From NCBI GenBank assembly GCA_964030785.1, contig OZ034978.1, forward strand, positions 17,097,953-17,161,952: DNA of 64,000 bases. The letters run 5' to 3'. The translations under genes and the position numbers were made by a program. The notes below the pieces were generated by a model. The model made no database searches. It saw only the letters and a list, made by a program, of their open reading frames with translations, and was not told where the DNA came from. Position 1 is the first letter of the stretch, and the number at the start of each line of letters is the position of its first letter. Shown here one piece after another: positions 16,796 through 23,605 of this stretch. The stretch is from Siderastrea siderea (lineage: Eukaryota > Cnidaria > Anthozoa > Scleractinia > Rhizangiidae).

Positions 16796-17836
16796 TCACA
16801 CCACCACTTCCCTTTTAAAGTGGAGGGTCAGGAGGGCATGGCCTTCACCAAATTTCACCAGATCCCCATTAGTTTCGGCCATCTGGGTTTCGACGATTTC
16901 CACCACTTCGTTGCGTACTGGGATATATTGAATATGCCGAGGTTCAAAGTGCGTGGTGTTTTGAGGCTGGTACTTGATTTCTCGTAAGAGATCGGTGATG
17001 CGGCCCCCTACCATGCTGCTGGTGCCTACATCACAATACACGTGCAAAGGACGCGTGGAGGGAAATTCCAACGAGGGACGAAAGGTCTGGTTCACATTCA
17101 CAAACCGCCAATTACACGTCATACTCAATTTCAGATAATCCCCCTCCACTTTCCAAAAGATGGGGTTGTTGGCGGCATCGCGGATATCCGTCGGGGTGGG
17201 AATGGAGTCCGAATGAAATTCTTGCAAGAGATTCGGACCCAATCGATACTGGCCGGGGGACACTTGTTCAATCCATCCCATTCTCAGGGCCAAGGTTCGG
17301 CCCCATGACACGTGTGCTACTTGTCGTGTGTAATCCACATTGGTGGTATTCAACAACAAATCCCCTTCGGAGGTCCATTCAAACGTCGGGTATAATTTGA
17401 CGCCATTGTCCTCGGCCCATTTGTTTTTGGGTTCGGTTTGTTTGGCACGGGCTTGCACGTAACGGTACACCAATTGATGAAAAAAGTGCGATCCCGTCGA
17501 CGAGGTCAATTCCTTTCTCATATCTCGCCCGTAGACAGTGAGTTCGCGACGTTGATGCCACCATCGATCGTTGCCTTGATCGTCTTGGGCATACACCCGT
17601 TCGTGCCATCGTACGTACAACAGAGGATGGGAATCACCCACGCCTCCTTCTTCCGCTATCACGGGAATGGTGGGTAAGGATAAACTCACCATACCCACCA
17701 TCCATCCTCGTCCCACAAATCGGATGGGTTTAGGCAATCGGTTTCTGAAATGATGACTCTTGTTCCCAGGAAACTCTTTGGTACTCGCATGACTCATCAA
17801 CGTCACGTAAAACGAAGAGTTGGGCACCAACGTCAT
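16796..17836 (-). CDS. Minor capsid (penton-like) protein, paralogue 2
   Basis: 346 residues. It aligns along its whole length with the previous gene: SSFYVTLMSHASTKEFPGN at the start, then RWHERVYAQD, TSGxxGPNLLQ-like LGPNLLQEFH, SMTCNWRFVNVN, LHVYCDVGTSSMVGGRITDL, VRNEVVEIVETQMAETNGDL and HALLTLHFKR. Identity is moderate, so the duplication is old compared with the insertion. Its stop lies about 15 bases above the paralogue's ATG. Two different pentons, or one penton and one spike-related protein, are possible. Confidence 0.87.
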   Translation of the reverse strand: MTLVPNSSFYVTLMSHASTKEFPGNKSHHFRNRLPKPIRFVGRGWMVGMVSLSLPTIPVIAEEGGVGDSHPLLYVRWHERVYAQDDQGNDRWWHQRRELTVYGRDMRKELTSSTGSHFFHQLVYRYVQARAKQTEPKNKWAEDNGVKLYPTFEWTSEGDLLLNTTNVDYTRQVAHVSWGRTLALRMGWIEQVSPGQYRLGPNLLQEFHSDSIPTPTDIRDAANNPIFWKVEGDYLKLSMTCNWRFVNVNQTFRPSLEFPSTRPLHVYCDVGTSSMVGGRITDLLREIKYQPQNTTHFEPRHIQYIPVRNEVVEIVETQMAETNGDLVKFGEGHALLTLHFKREVVV

Positions 17837-17840
17837 TGTT

Positions 17841-19016
17841 TTAGCGGCGTCGTCGTCGTTTGCGGGGTTGAAGGGATGTCACGTCTCCACGAGCAATCCA
17901 ACTATTGTACTTGTCGGGCCACCCTTTCCACTTGACCAACCAACGACCTTTTTGTCGCTTAAGTACCTTCTCAATCCGAAACACCTCGGACACATGGACT
18001 TTTTGTAAATCCTCTTCATAAAACGTACCTTGGACGGGGGTCTCATCCCATTCGCGAATCTTATACGTGGGGACAGGGCCCGGCACCACACGATGCACCA
18101 CAAACACTTCTTCGGTCCAACCGGGTAAATACCCTTTTTCAAAGGTACGATGAATCGTATTGAGACGGACATGATCCCCCACCTTCAATTGGGGTTTTTT
18201 GTAGCCTTTCAATCGTTTGGCATACAATCGTTTCCACACGGCTTCTTCGTTGTCCCACGTCACGTTTTCGGGGGGCATACCAATACTTCGATGACGGGTG
18301 GCATTATACCCCTGCACCAACTCGGGTAAGACATTGTCAAATTTCAACGTGTTGGCCGCGGTCAAATAACGGTATAACCGTTCTTTCAAGGTGCGGTTAA
18401 ATCGTTCCACCACACTGGCTTTGGCATCCCCTTCGGTCGAAAAATGATTGATGTCTTGCTCGTCGACCCATCGTTGAAAGGTCCGATTATAAAATTCTTT
18501 CCCTCGATCCGTTTGCAATCGATTCGGGTGACGTCCTCCTTGTCTCACAATCTTCTCAAAGGCTTTCACGAGGGCCACCCCGGTTTTGGTTTTCAACGGT
18601 TCGACCCACGCGTACTTGGACAACACATCCACGACGGTCAACAAGTAGCGTATACCCCGATTATGTTTGGCCAAACGTTGTACTTCCACTAAATCCGCGG
18701 CCCATTGATCATCCAACCCCCCTACGATAACGGGTAAGGTAGCAAAACGACGACGTCGAGGTTTATGCAAGGTGTAACCCACATCCTGTTCCAACACCTG
18801 TTGGGCTTTTTTCAAAGGGAGACCCTGGGCTTTAGCAAATCGTTGCACCCCACCTAAACTCCCCGGGGCACCAGGATCATGGTAACGCTTCAACCATTGT
18901 TGCGAGACATTGGCCTTCTTCTTCGTTGACGACACAGGGCGTTTGGTTTTCTTTAACCATGAGGACGACGAACTCCAACGTTGGGTTCTCTTTCGAGGGG
19001 CCATACTTTTTGGCAT
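17841..19016 (-). CDS. int: Retroviral-type DDE integrase with chromodomain
   Basis: 391 residues. The Ser/Lys-rich N-terminus lacks an obvious HHCC finger. The rve-type core has the three acidic residues in QWAADLVEV (about 118), LQTDRGKEF (about 178) and ASVVERFNR (about 212). A beta-rich DNA-binding part (LKVGDHVRLNTI) follows. Then a chromodomain (about 337-377) carries FRIEKVLKRQKGRWLVKWKG and YNSWI. The family inserts Polintons and makes the 6-bp duplication seen here. The chromodomain could direct insertion to modified chromatin. The tail is KRRRRR, a probable nuclear signal. Confidence 0.95.
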   Translation of the reverse strand: MPKSMAPRKRTQRWSSSSSWLKKTKRPVSSTKKKANVSQQWLKRYHDPGAPGSLGGVQRFAKAQGLPLKKAQQVLEQDVGYTLHKPRRRRFATLPVIVGGLDDQWAADLVEVQRLAKHNRGIRYLLTVVDVLSKYAWVEPLKTKTGVALVKAFEKIVRQGGRHPNRLQTDRGKEFYNRTFQRWVDEQDINHFSTEGDAKASVVERFNRTLKERLYRYLTAANTLKFDNVLPELVQGYNATRHRSIGMPPENVTWDNEEAVWKRLYAKRLKGYKKPQLKVGDHVRLNTIHRTFEKGYLPGWTEEVFVVHRVVPGPVPTYKIREWDETPVQGTFYEEDLQKVHVSEVFRIEKVLKRQKGRWLVKWKGWPDKYNSWIARGDVTSLQPRKRRRRR

Positions 19017-19315
19017 TCACCCCATAAGGTCGATATGGTGGGGACCGTGTGGGGATGCGCCTTTTGAATGATTCGATACCATCGCCATGCCTCTGGGTGA
19101 GCTTTTAACCATAAGACAAACACCACCCATCGATATAGGTTGTGGTCCACATGGGTTTCTTCAAAGAGGTGGAGAGGATGCGTGTCCTCAGGACATGGGG
19201 GTATGGGGATTTGAGACCCGGGTTGATGATCATATAAGACTTGGCAAAGGGTTTGATGACATTGCCATTGCCCCAGGGACAAGACAGACTCCCACGCATC
19301 ACACACAGACTCCAT
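18953..19315 (-). CDS. Small Trp-rich protein, function unknown
   Basis: 120 residues from the ATG in CACCATGGAG, a strong Kozak context. An in-frame ATG at 19351 is weaker. It is rich in Trp and His (NLYRWVVFVLWLKAHPEAWR, WRWYRIIQKAHPHTVP) with one marginally hydrophobic helix. It overlaps the integrase start by 64 bases. I do not recognise the family. Confidence 0.6.
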   Translation of the reverse strand: MESVCDAWESVLSLGQWQCHQTLCQVLYDHQPGSQIPIPPCPEDTHPLHLFEETHVDHNLYRWVVFVLWLKAHPEAWRWYRIIQKAHPHTVPTISTLWGECQKVWPLEREPNVGVRRPHG

Positions 19316-19352
19316 GGTGACATTGATAAAAAATTTTATTCGTTCTCTCATT

Positions 19353-20249
19353 TTAAAAGAGACCTAGACGGCCATAACTGACGGTCTCTAGACCTTTCTG
19401 CCAGTTCTCTACACTGTCACTGTACTTAGGGGGTGGTGGTGCCAGGGCTACCATCATTTCTTGACGGTTCTTGAGCTCTTGAATTTCTCGTAACAATTGT
19501 TTCTCATAGTCTGTCAGGGGCCGATCCACGTCCTCTTTCCTTCGGACTGGAGGACCAGGGATGTCATAGCCCCTCTTGGGATATCCTTGAGCATCACGGG
19601 TGGGTGCTTCAGCTTGTTGGTCGGCTTTTTTGGGCGGGTTGTCATGAAACCACGTCCAGTACTTGGAACCCAAGGGTTGATCGGCCCATCGGAAGAAGCC
19701 ACACGTTTTCTTGGAACAAGTCAGAAACAACCGATCGGGGTTCTGGGTCGAATGACTCTGTTGTAGCGTAGCGGGTTCACGGCAAAAGCATTGTAAACCA
19801 CCCCACATGTCCAACACTTCTACATGAGGTTGACTATACACGGCTTTCATATACTCCAGAACTTTATCTTGACCACAAAACAGCAAACACGGTTGCATGG
19901 GACATTTCACATACTTCCATCCCTTTTGAGATTCTCGGGCCTCCAAACGCACCTCATGGTAAGGGCATACCATATAGTCCACCGAACTAGCTAGGGCTCT
20001 GTCGGCTTTCGCTTGAGCATAGTCCTCCGCATTGTCATACACGGTCGTCAAGGTGAATTGAGGTGTTGGGGGTGATTGCTCCACCATGTCATTCAATTCT
20101 TTCATCATATCTTCCACAGCAGCTCGGGTGTCTTCCACCACGTCGCACACCACAGGATCACAGTCCACGGGCGTCATATGTTGAATGCTCTTCTTCTTCT
20201 TCTTCCCCTCTGGGGGATGGGTTGATTTTCTCTTCCGATCGACAGACAT
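19353..20249 (-). CDS. GRF-type zinc-finger protein
   Basis: 298 residues from the first ATG. The frame runs upstream only to a TTG. A Lys-rich nuclear-type signal (EGKKKKKSIQ) lies near the N-terminus. A first finger-like unit at about 93-127 has CPYHEVRL and KYVKCPMQPCLLFCGQD. A second at about 154-190 has CFCREPATLQ, RLFLTCSKKTCGFFRWAD, matching the zf-GRF pattern C-x-C...C...C-x-F-x-W. GRF fingers bind single-stranded DNA in repair proteins, so a replication or recombination accessory role is likely. The C-terminus is a coiled coil plus a Pro-rich part. It is the first gene of the leftward block, below a TATA box. Confidence 0.82.
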   Translation of the reverse strand: MSVDRKRKSTHPPEGKKKKKSIQHMTPVDCDPVVCDVVEDTRAAVEDMMKELNDMVEQSPPTPQFTLTTVYDNAEDYAQAKADRALASSVDYMVCPYHEVRLEARESQKGWKYVKCPMQPCLLFCGQDKVLEYMKAVYSQPHVEVLDMWGGLQCFCREPATLQQSHSTQNPDRLFLTCSKKTCGFFRWADQPLGSKYWTWFHDNPPKKADQQAEAPTRDAQGYPKRGYDIPGPPVRRKEDVDRPLTDYEKQLLREIQELKNRQEMMVALAPPPPKYSDSVENWQKGLETVSYGRLGLF

Positions 20250-20287
20250 CGTACTCAAAGGTTGATGTCACCCCTACCAACCATGCC

Positions 20288-20295
20288 TTTTTATA
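20288..20295 (-). promoter_or_regulatory. TATA box of the GRF protein gene
   Basis: TATAAAAAGGC on the minus strand, about 40 bases above the ATG at 20249. It heads the divergent region shared with the SLOG gene. Confidence 0.65.
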
Positions 20296-20313
20296 CCTTA
20301 GACCCTTGACTGT

Positions 20314-20426
20314 CATTGGTCAGCTTCTCCTACCCATATAAGGACTTGTTATCTTCCCATTGGTCAGCTTGTTCAATCCAAATAAGGTCCTCTTGTCTTC
20401 CTATTGGTCAACTGTCCCTATTTAAG
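20314..20426. promoter_or_regulatory. Triplicated 44-bp CCAAT + CArG array in a divergent promoter
   Basis: CATTGGTCAGCTT-type units start at 20314, 20358 and 20402 (TATTGGTCAACTG). Each is an inverted CCAAT box. Each is followed by a CArG-type box: CCATATAAGG (20334-20343) and CCAAATAAGG (20378-20387) are perfect CC(A/T)6GG. The third, CCTATTTAAG (20417-20426), has one change and probably doubles as the TATA element of the SLOG gene. CArG boxes bind SRF/MEF2-type factors in animals. Activity here is inferred from motif and spacing. Confidence 0.7.
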
Positions 20427-20464
20427 ACGGTCCCTTGGTCACTAGATCTTCATTCTCAAAAGCC

Positions 20465-21160
20465 ATGCCCCCAGACATTGACATGATCGGAGAACAAGAT
20501 CTCGGTGCCTTGGAACTGCAAGTGGGTCATGGCCATGTGGTGTACACCGGGGGAGCCAAAGGTACGGATGCCCTCGTGGAAGAACAGGCCAAACACTTTG
20601 GGATGCAACTAGAAGTCCTGGTCCCCCCGAACCATCCTCGAGCCACTTTCATCACCCCTTCTACGGTGGAAGTCCTGATGCTGGCCAACCCCCATCTTCA
20701 CCAGGCGGCTGAGAAACTAGGCAAAAAAATTCCCAGTCATTTTTACACCCTGCAATTGCTGCAACGCAATTATCAATTGGCCAAAAAAGCCCATACCATC
20801 TATGCCTTTGGCATCTTGGAACCGGATCATAAACGCGTGAAAGGAGGCACTGGTTGGACTGTGCAATTGGCTATGGATCAAGGCAAACCCGTCTACCTGT
20901 TTGATATACCCGGTCAATCATGGTACCGCTCGGACCATTACTACCAAGTCAATGAGAATGCCGCCACCCTGGTCACTGGCAGTCAATTTGTCCCTTGGGG
21001 ACCCAAAAAGCCCACCCTACATCAAAGCAGTGCTATTGTGGGATCCCGGGATGTGGACGAGAAAACCCGAACCGAAATTCAAGCCTTATTCAACCGCACC
21101 TTCTGTCTACCCGAGAACATTGATCAATTACGTATGGAACTGGAAGACTTTCATTTGTAA
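20465..21160 (+). CDS. SLOG-fold (YspA/DprA-like Rossmann) protein
   Basis: 231 residues from the ATG in GCCATGC; the frame runs upstream only to a TTG. The motif HVVYTGGAKGTDALVEEQAK (about 25-44) is the nucleotide-binding GGxxGxD loop of SLOG proteins. LEVLVPPNHPR follows. GGTGWTVQLAMDQGKPVYLF (about 127-146) is the second conserved SLOG segment. SLOG domains bind nucleotides or nucleotide-derived signals such as ADP-ribose derivatives, in bacteria and in TRPM channels. No catalytic domain is fused. A sensor or sponge for a host nucleotide signal, or a role in nucleotide handling, are open possibilities. Transcription is divergent from the leftward block. Confidence 0.8.
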   Translation: MPPDIDMIGEQDLGALELQVGHGHVVYTGGAKGTDALVEEQAKHFGMQLEVLVPPNHPRATFITPSTVEVLMLANPHLHQAAEKLGKKIPSHFYTLQLLQRNYQLAKKAHTIYAFGILEPDHKRVKGGTGWTVQLAMDQGKPVYLFDIPGQSWYRSDHYYQVNENAATLVTGSQFVPWGPKKPTLHQSSAIVGSRDVDEKTRTEIQALFNRTFCLPENIDQLRMELEDFHL

Positions 21161-21461
21161 TTTCTTAGTTTTTACTTTTGGAATTGTACATAGCTTTCTT
21201 TTAGTTTTTATTTTTTTCCAATTGTACATAGCCATTTTCAATTTTTATTTTTTCAAATTGTAGATAGCTTTTTCAATTGTAAATAGGAACGCCCCACCCG
21301 CGTGGCAAAGAAGACCAACCACCCTTTGTAACATCAACTCTTTTTTAATTAAAAAATTTTAAAAACTGACATCACTGGTTTTGCACGTGGATCATAAATA
21401 GTTGGTCTTGACTCACAGTAGCCTTGACTCACAATAATCTCAACAGGAATAAAAAAAATGT
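21161..21461. repeat. AT-rich spacer with direct repeats AATTGTACATAGC
   Basis: Four near-copies of AATTGTACATAGCTTT-type sequence, separated by TTTTTATTTTTT runs, lie between 21165 and about 21285. Downstream are ATTAAA (about 21345) and AATAAA (about 21445), likely 3' signals of the SLOG transcript. No ORF. Confidence 0.6.
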
Positions 21462-22004
21462 TCAAGGAAATAAAATACGTCGCACTTGGTTGAGTCTCAC
21501 TTCCCTCTGCCTCCTCTCCCACTCCTCCCGCCGCCGCTCCTCCCGCTCCCGCTCCATGTCTCCAAAATAAACGCGAATTCGTTGCCATGCGGGGGCCCTA
21601 TGTATCCTAGACAAATAAAGTTCCAGTTCATTATCAATTTCATGGAACTGTTCTAAGGTCATGGGCCAGCGACGTTCAAATCGCGACCGAATGCGGTGCT
21701 GGTCCACCCACGGAATGATCTTGTTCACCAGGGCTCCCAGCAACGCTTCTGTGATCTCGGGATGTGGTCTGCCCTCCCGCTCGCCATTCTCAGTCCACAC
21801 CAAACAGTTTAAAAATAATTCGAAAAACGCAACCACGCGCTGTCTGGTCAAGGGGCGCCAGGTTTCTTGTCGTCTCTCCCGCATACGCCTTGTCTGCCGC
21901 TCCACTCCTGTTCTCTCTGCTGATACCCTCCTTCGCAACACCTCTGGTCCCCCCACGTTCACAGTACTGGCTAAAGAGCCCAAGGGCTTTCTTGTTTCTG
22001 ACAT
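21462..22004 (-). CDS. Unrecognised Arg/Glu-rich helical protein
   Basis: 180 residues. The basic N-terminus (RRMRERRQETWRPLTRQRVV) is followed by a more ordered part (AFFELFLNCLVWTENG, ITEALLGALVNKIIPWVDQH, TLEQFHEIDNELELYLSRIH) and a highly charged helix (EREREERRREEWERRQREVR). It reads toward the SLOG gene and starts about 75-80 bases below TATATAAG (22081-22086), on the far side of promoter copy B. Its place corresponds to the coiled-coil gene at copy A. No family recognised. Confidence 0.65.
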   Translation of the reverse strand: MSETRKPLGSLASTVNVGGPEVLRRRVSAERTGVERQTRRMRERRQETWRPLTRQRVVAFFELFLNCLVWTENGEREGRPHPEITEALLGALVNKIIPWVDQHRIRSRFERRWPMTLEQFHEIDNELELYLSRIHRAPAWQRIRVYFGDMEREREERRREEWERRQREVRLNQVRRILFP

Positions 22005-22100
22005 TTTCTTGGCTCAACAAACATAAGTCACTTAGGACCGGCTCAAAGCTAAGAGTGACGTCCTGTGGTCTCCCTTCACTTATATACCCTGCTTCGCGCA

Positions 22101-22230
22101 ATGCACCATGGTCTATCTAAGGAGGGGGGAGGGGGGTCCCCCCACCTCTTCCCCTCTCAAAGCATGATGGGTCTTTCTCTCATTGGCTCCTTCCCTACCA
22201 CGTGACCCTTTGGTTTCTCTATAAAAAACC
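22101..22230. promoter_or_regulatory. Bidirectional promoter block, copy B (inverted duplicate of copy A)
   Basis: CACGTG at 22199-22204 in CCACGTGACCCTTTGGTTTC, ATTGG (inverted CCAAT) at 22182-22186, a GC-rich core near 22120-22145, CACCATGG at the other end and TATAAAAA at 22220-22227 on the plus strand. The order and most bases match the reverse complement of 6644-6791. It drives the RING cluster rightward and probably the 21462-22004 gene leftward. Confidence 0.8.
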
Positions 22231-22258
22231 CACTGTCCCATTCCATCTTTCACACTCA

Positions 22259-22456
22259 ATGGATGATCCAGTCCTCAGTCCAGAAGCCCAACAAGTGATT
22301 GATCGTCTACGAGCCTTGTTATCTCGACTCGAAAAAGACTTGGAACAGATCCGCTTCAAAGCTTCTTATTTTGAACTGCTCCGACTTCATAGTCAAAAAC
22401 ATCTCAGTCGGAACGAATTGGGTTTATTAACTTTGAAAAACTTCTACCGGTGGTGA
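22259..22456 (+). CDS. Small helical protein, tandem paralogue 1
   Basis: 65 residues from the ATG 30-35 bases below TATAAAAA; the frame runs upstream to 22202 without an ATG. The pattern SPEAQQVIDRLRALLSRLEK, then RFKASYFELLRLHS and NELGLLTLKNF, is shared with the next protein. It predicts two or three helices, the first amphipathic. No known family. It is the first gene of a compact rightward trio. Confidence 0.68.
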   Translation: MDDPVLSPEAQQVIDRLRALLSRLEKDLEQIRFKASYFELLRLHSQKHLSRNELGLLTLKNFYRW

Positions 22457-22705
22457 ATGGGTGACAAACCCGACAAGATCCCTCCTCACAAGATCAGTCC
22501 TGGCAAGGTCAGCCCTCAAGCCCTGCAAATCATTGAACGTTTGGGAGAGATCCGAAAACAAATCAATCACCTGGTTCAACCTTTACGTTACAAGATCACT
22601 TTTCAAGAACTGTGCCGACTCCGAAAAGAAGGGATCATCACCACCGTTGAGTTTCAACTCTTGACCAATCCACTCTTTGATCCTTTCACCGATCCTTTCG
22701 CCTGA
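22457..22705 (+). CDS. Small helical protein, tandem paralogue 2
   Basis: 82 residues. The ATG directly follows the TGA of paralogue 1. After a Pro/Lys-rich N-terminus it repeats the same frame of residues: SPQALQIIERLGEIRKQINH, RYKITFQELCRLRKEG and VEFQLLTNPLF. The two arose by duplication and have diverged a good deal. The spacing suggests polycistronic, reinitiation or spliced expression. Function unknown. Confidence 0.68.
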   Translation: MGDKPDKIPPHKISPGKVSPQALQIIERLGEIRKQINHLVQPLRYKITFQELCRLRKEGIITTVEFQLLTNPLFDPFTDPFA

Positions 22706-23094
22706 TGGCTCAACCCCCACCATGTGTGATTTGTTTGATACCTCTCGCCAATTATACCACGTTGAGGTGCTGTGGTATTCCTTGTCATGTCGCCTGTGCC
22801 AAGCAACAGAATGGTCAGCCCCGCCTATGCTCTACCTGCCACGTTCCTCTTGTCGTCCTTGAAGTCCTCCATGAACACTGGAAAGAAGACCCGGAGTTTG
22901 TCCAGCATGTCAAGGACGATTGGAAAAACAATCCTATCTGGTATGGCATTTGCTATGAGAACGACCACGCCCTCCAAGGATTCTGGGGAGAACTGCGCGA
23001 TCCCTATGAGCCTCACCGCAAAACCCTCTACTTTCTGGGTCACACCAAAAGCCTAGCCATTGGACGCATGAAAACCTGTATCAGCTTCTCGTAA
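22705..23094 (+). CDS. RING-finger-like protein
   Basis: 129 residues. CVICLIPL, then LRCCGIPCHVAC and LCSTC (about residues 7-48) give a C3HC4-like RING pattern with correct spacing, so ubiquitin-ligase activity is likely. The C-terminal 80 residues (HWKEDPEFVQHVKDDWKNNP, then YEPHRKTLYFLGHTKS) are not recognised and may bind substrate. Its ATG overlaps the upstream stop by one base. AATAAA at 23138-23143 ends the unit. Viral RING proteins often act on host defence; that role here is inference. Confidence 0.75.
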   Translation: MAQPPPCVICLIPLANYTTLRCCGIPCHVACAKQQNGQPRLCSTCHVPLVVLEVLHEHWKEDPEFVQHVKDDWKNNPIWYGICYENDHALQGFWGELRDPYEPHRKTLYFLGHTKSLAIGRMKTCISFS

Positions 23095-23137
23095 ATGTTT
23101 GAATTTTTTTTCCTACTTGTTGTCAATACCAAGGATC

Positions 23138-23143
23138 AATAAA
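23138..23143 (+). terminator. Poly(A) signal AATAAA of the RING cluster
   Basis: AATAAA 44 bases after the RING stop codon, just before the right TIR. Confidence 0.55.
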
Positions 23144-23185
23144 AGATGTTGCATGACACTTAGTTGTTGTTGTTGTTGTGATATT

Positions 23186-23599
23186 TATTATTAAAAGGAA
23201 CTCAAAGGAATACTCATATTATCAAAAGGAACTCAAAGGAACACTCATCCTCTGCAAGCCACATTAAAATATTTTCTTTCCCAAATGCCTTTTGCTTGAT
23301 GTGCCATATCAAATCCATATCTGGGTTACCCCCGTTCCCAACATTGGACTTTGGACTTTGAGCCCACGTTTTCTCAGCGGGTTTACTTCCCCTTGAGCCC
23401 ACGATCCTATTTTCACACTTGCCAGCGGTTTCCCTTTCCAAATCACGTGACTTCCGGTTGCATGAGCCCGCGATCCCCTTTTTTCCTTACTGGTCAGCGG
23501 GGTTCCCCTCTTAAAAACACGTGACTTCCGGTTCCGGTTATGACGTCATCCTTACATCAAAACGAGGCTCATCTTGCCACGTGATCCCACATTACTACT
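23186..23599. repeat. Right terminal inverted repeat of the Maverick (414 bp)
   Basis: Reverse complement of 1576-1989 with one visible difference. It ends ...CATTACTACT. The CRE, ETS and E-box motifs are repeated here in inverse order. Tandem copies of the GAGTTCCTTT unit stop at its inner edge. Confidence 0.95.
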
Positions 23600-23605
23600 A
23601 TTCAT
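23600..23605. other. Target-site duplication, right copy (ATTCAT)
   Basis: ATTCAT follows the element end and equals 1570-1575. Confidence 0.93.

Larger units (their letters stand above)
1576..23599. mobile_element. Complete Maverick/Polinton (adintovirus-like) element, 22 kb
   Basis: The element has inverted termini starting 5'-AG, 414-bp TIRs and a 6-bp duplication of ATTCAT. Its core genes are pPolB, DDE integrase, adenain-like protease, A32/FtsK-type ATPase, major capsid and minor capsid. Polintons are self-synthesising transposons that are also thought to form virions, and adintoviruses are the animal forms. The near-identity of the TIRs and the almost entirely open genes indicate recent insertion. 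The one visible lesion is a frameshift in polymerase. The gene order places the polymerase at the left flank, structural genes in the middle and accessory genes at the right flank. Confidence 0.96.
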
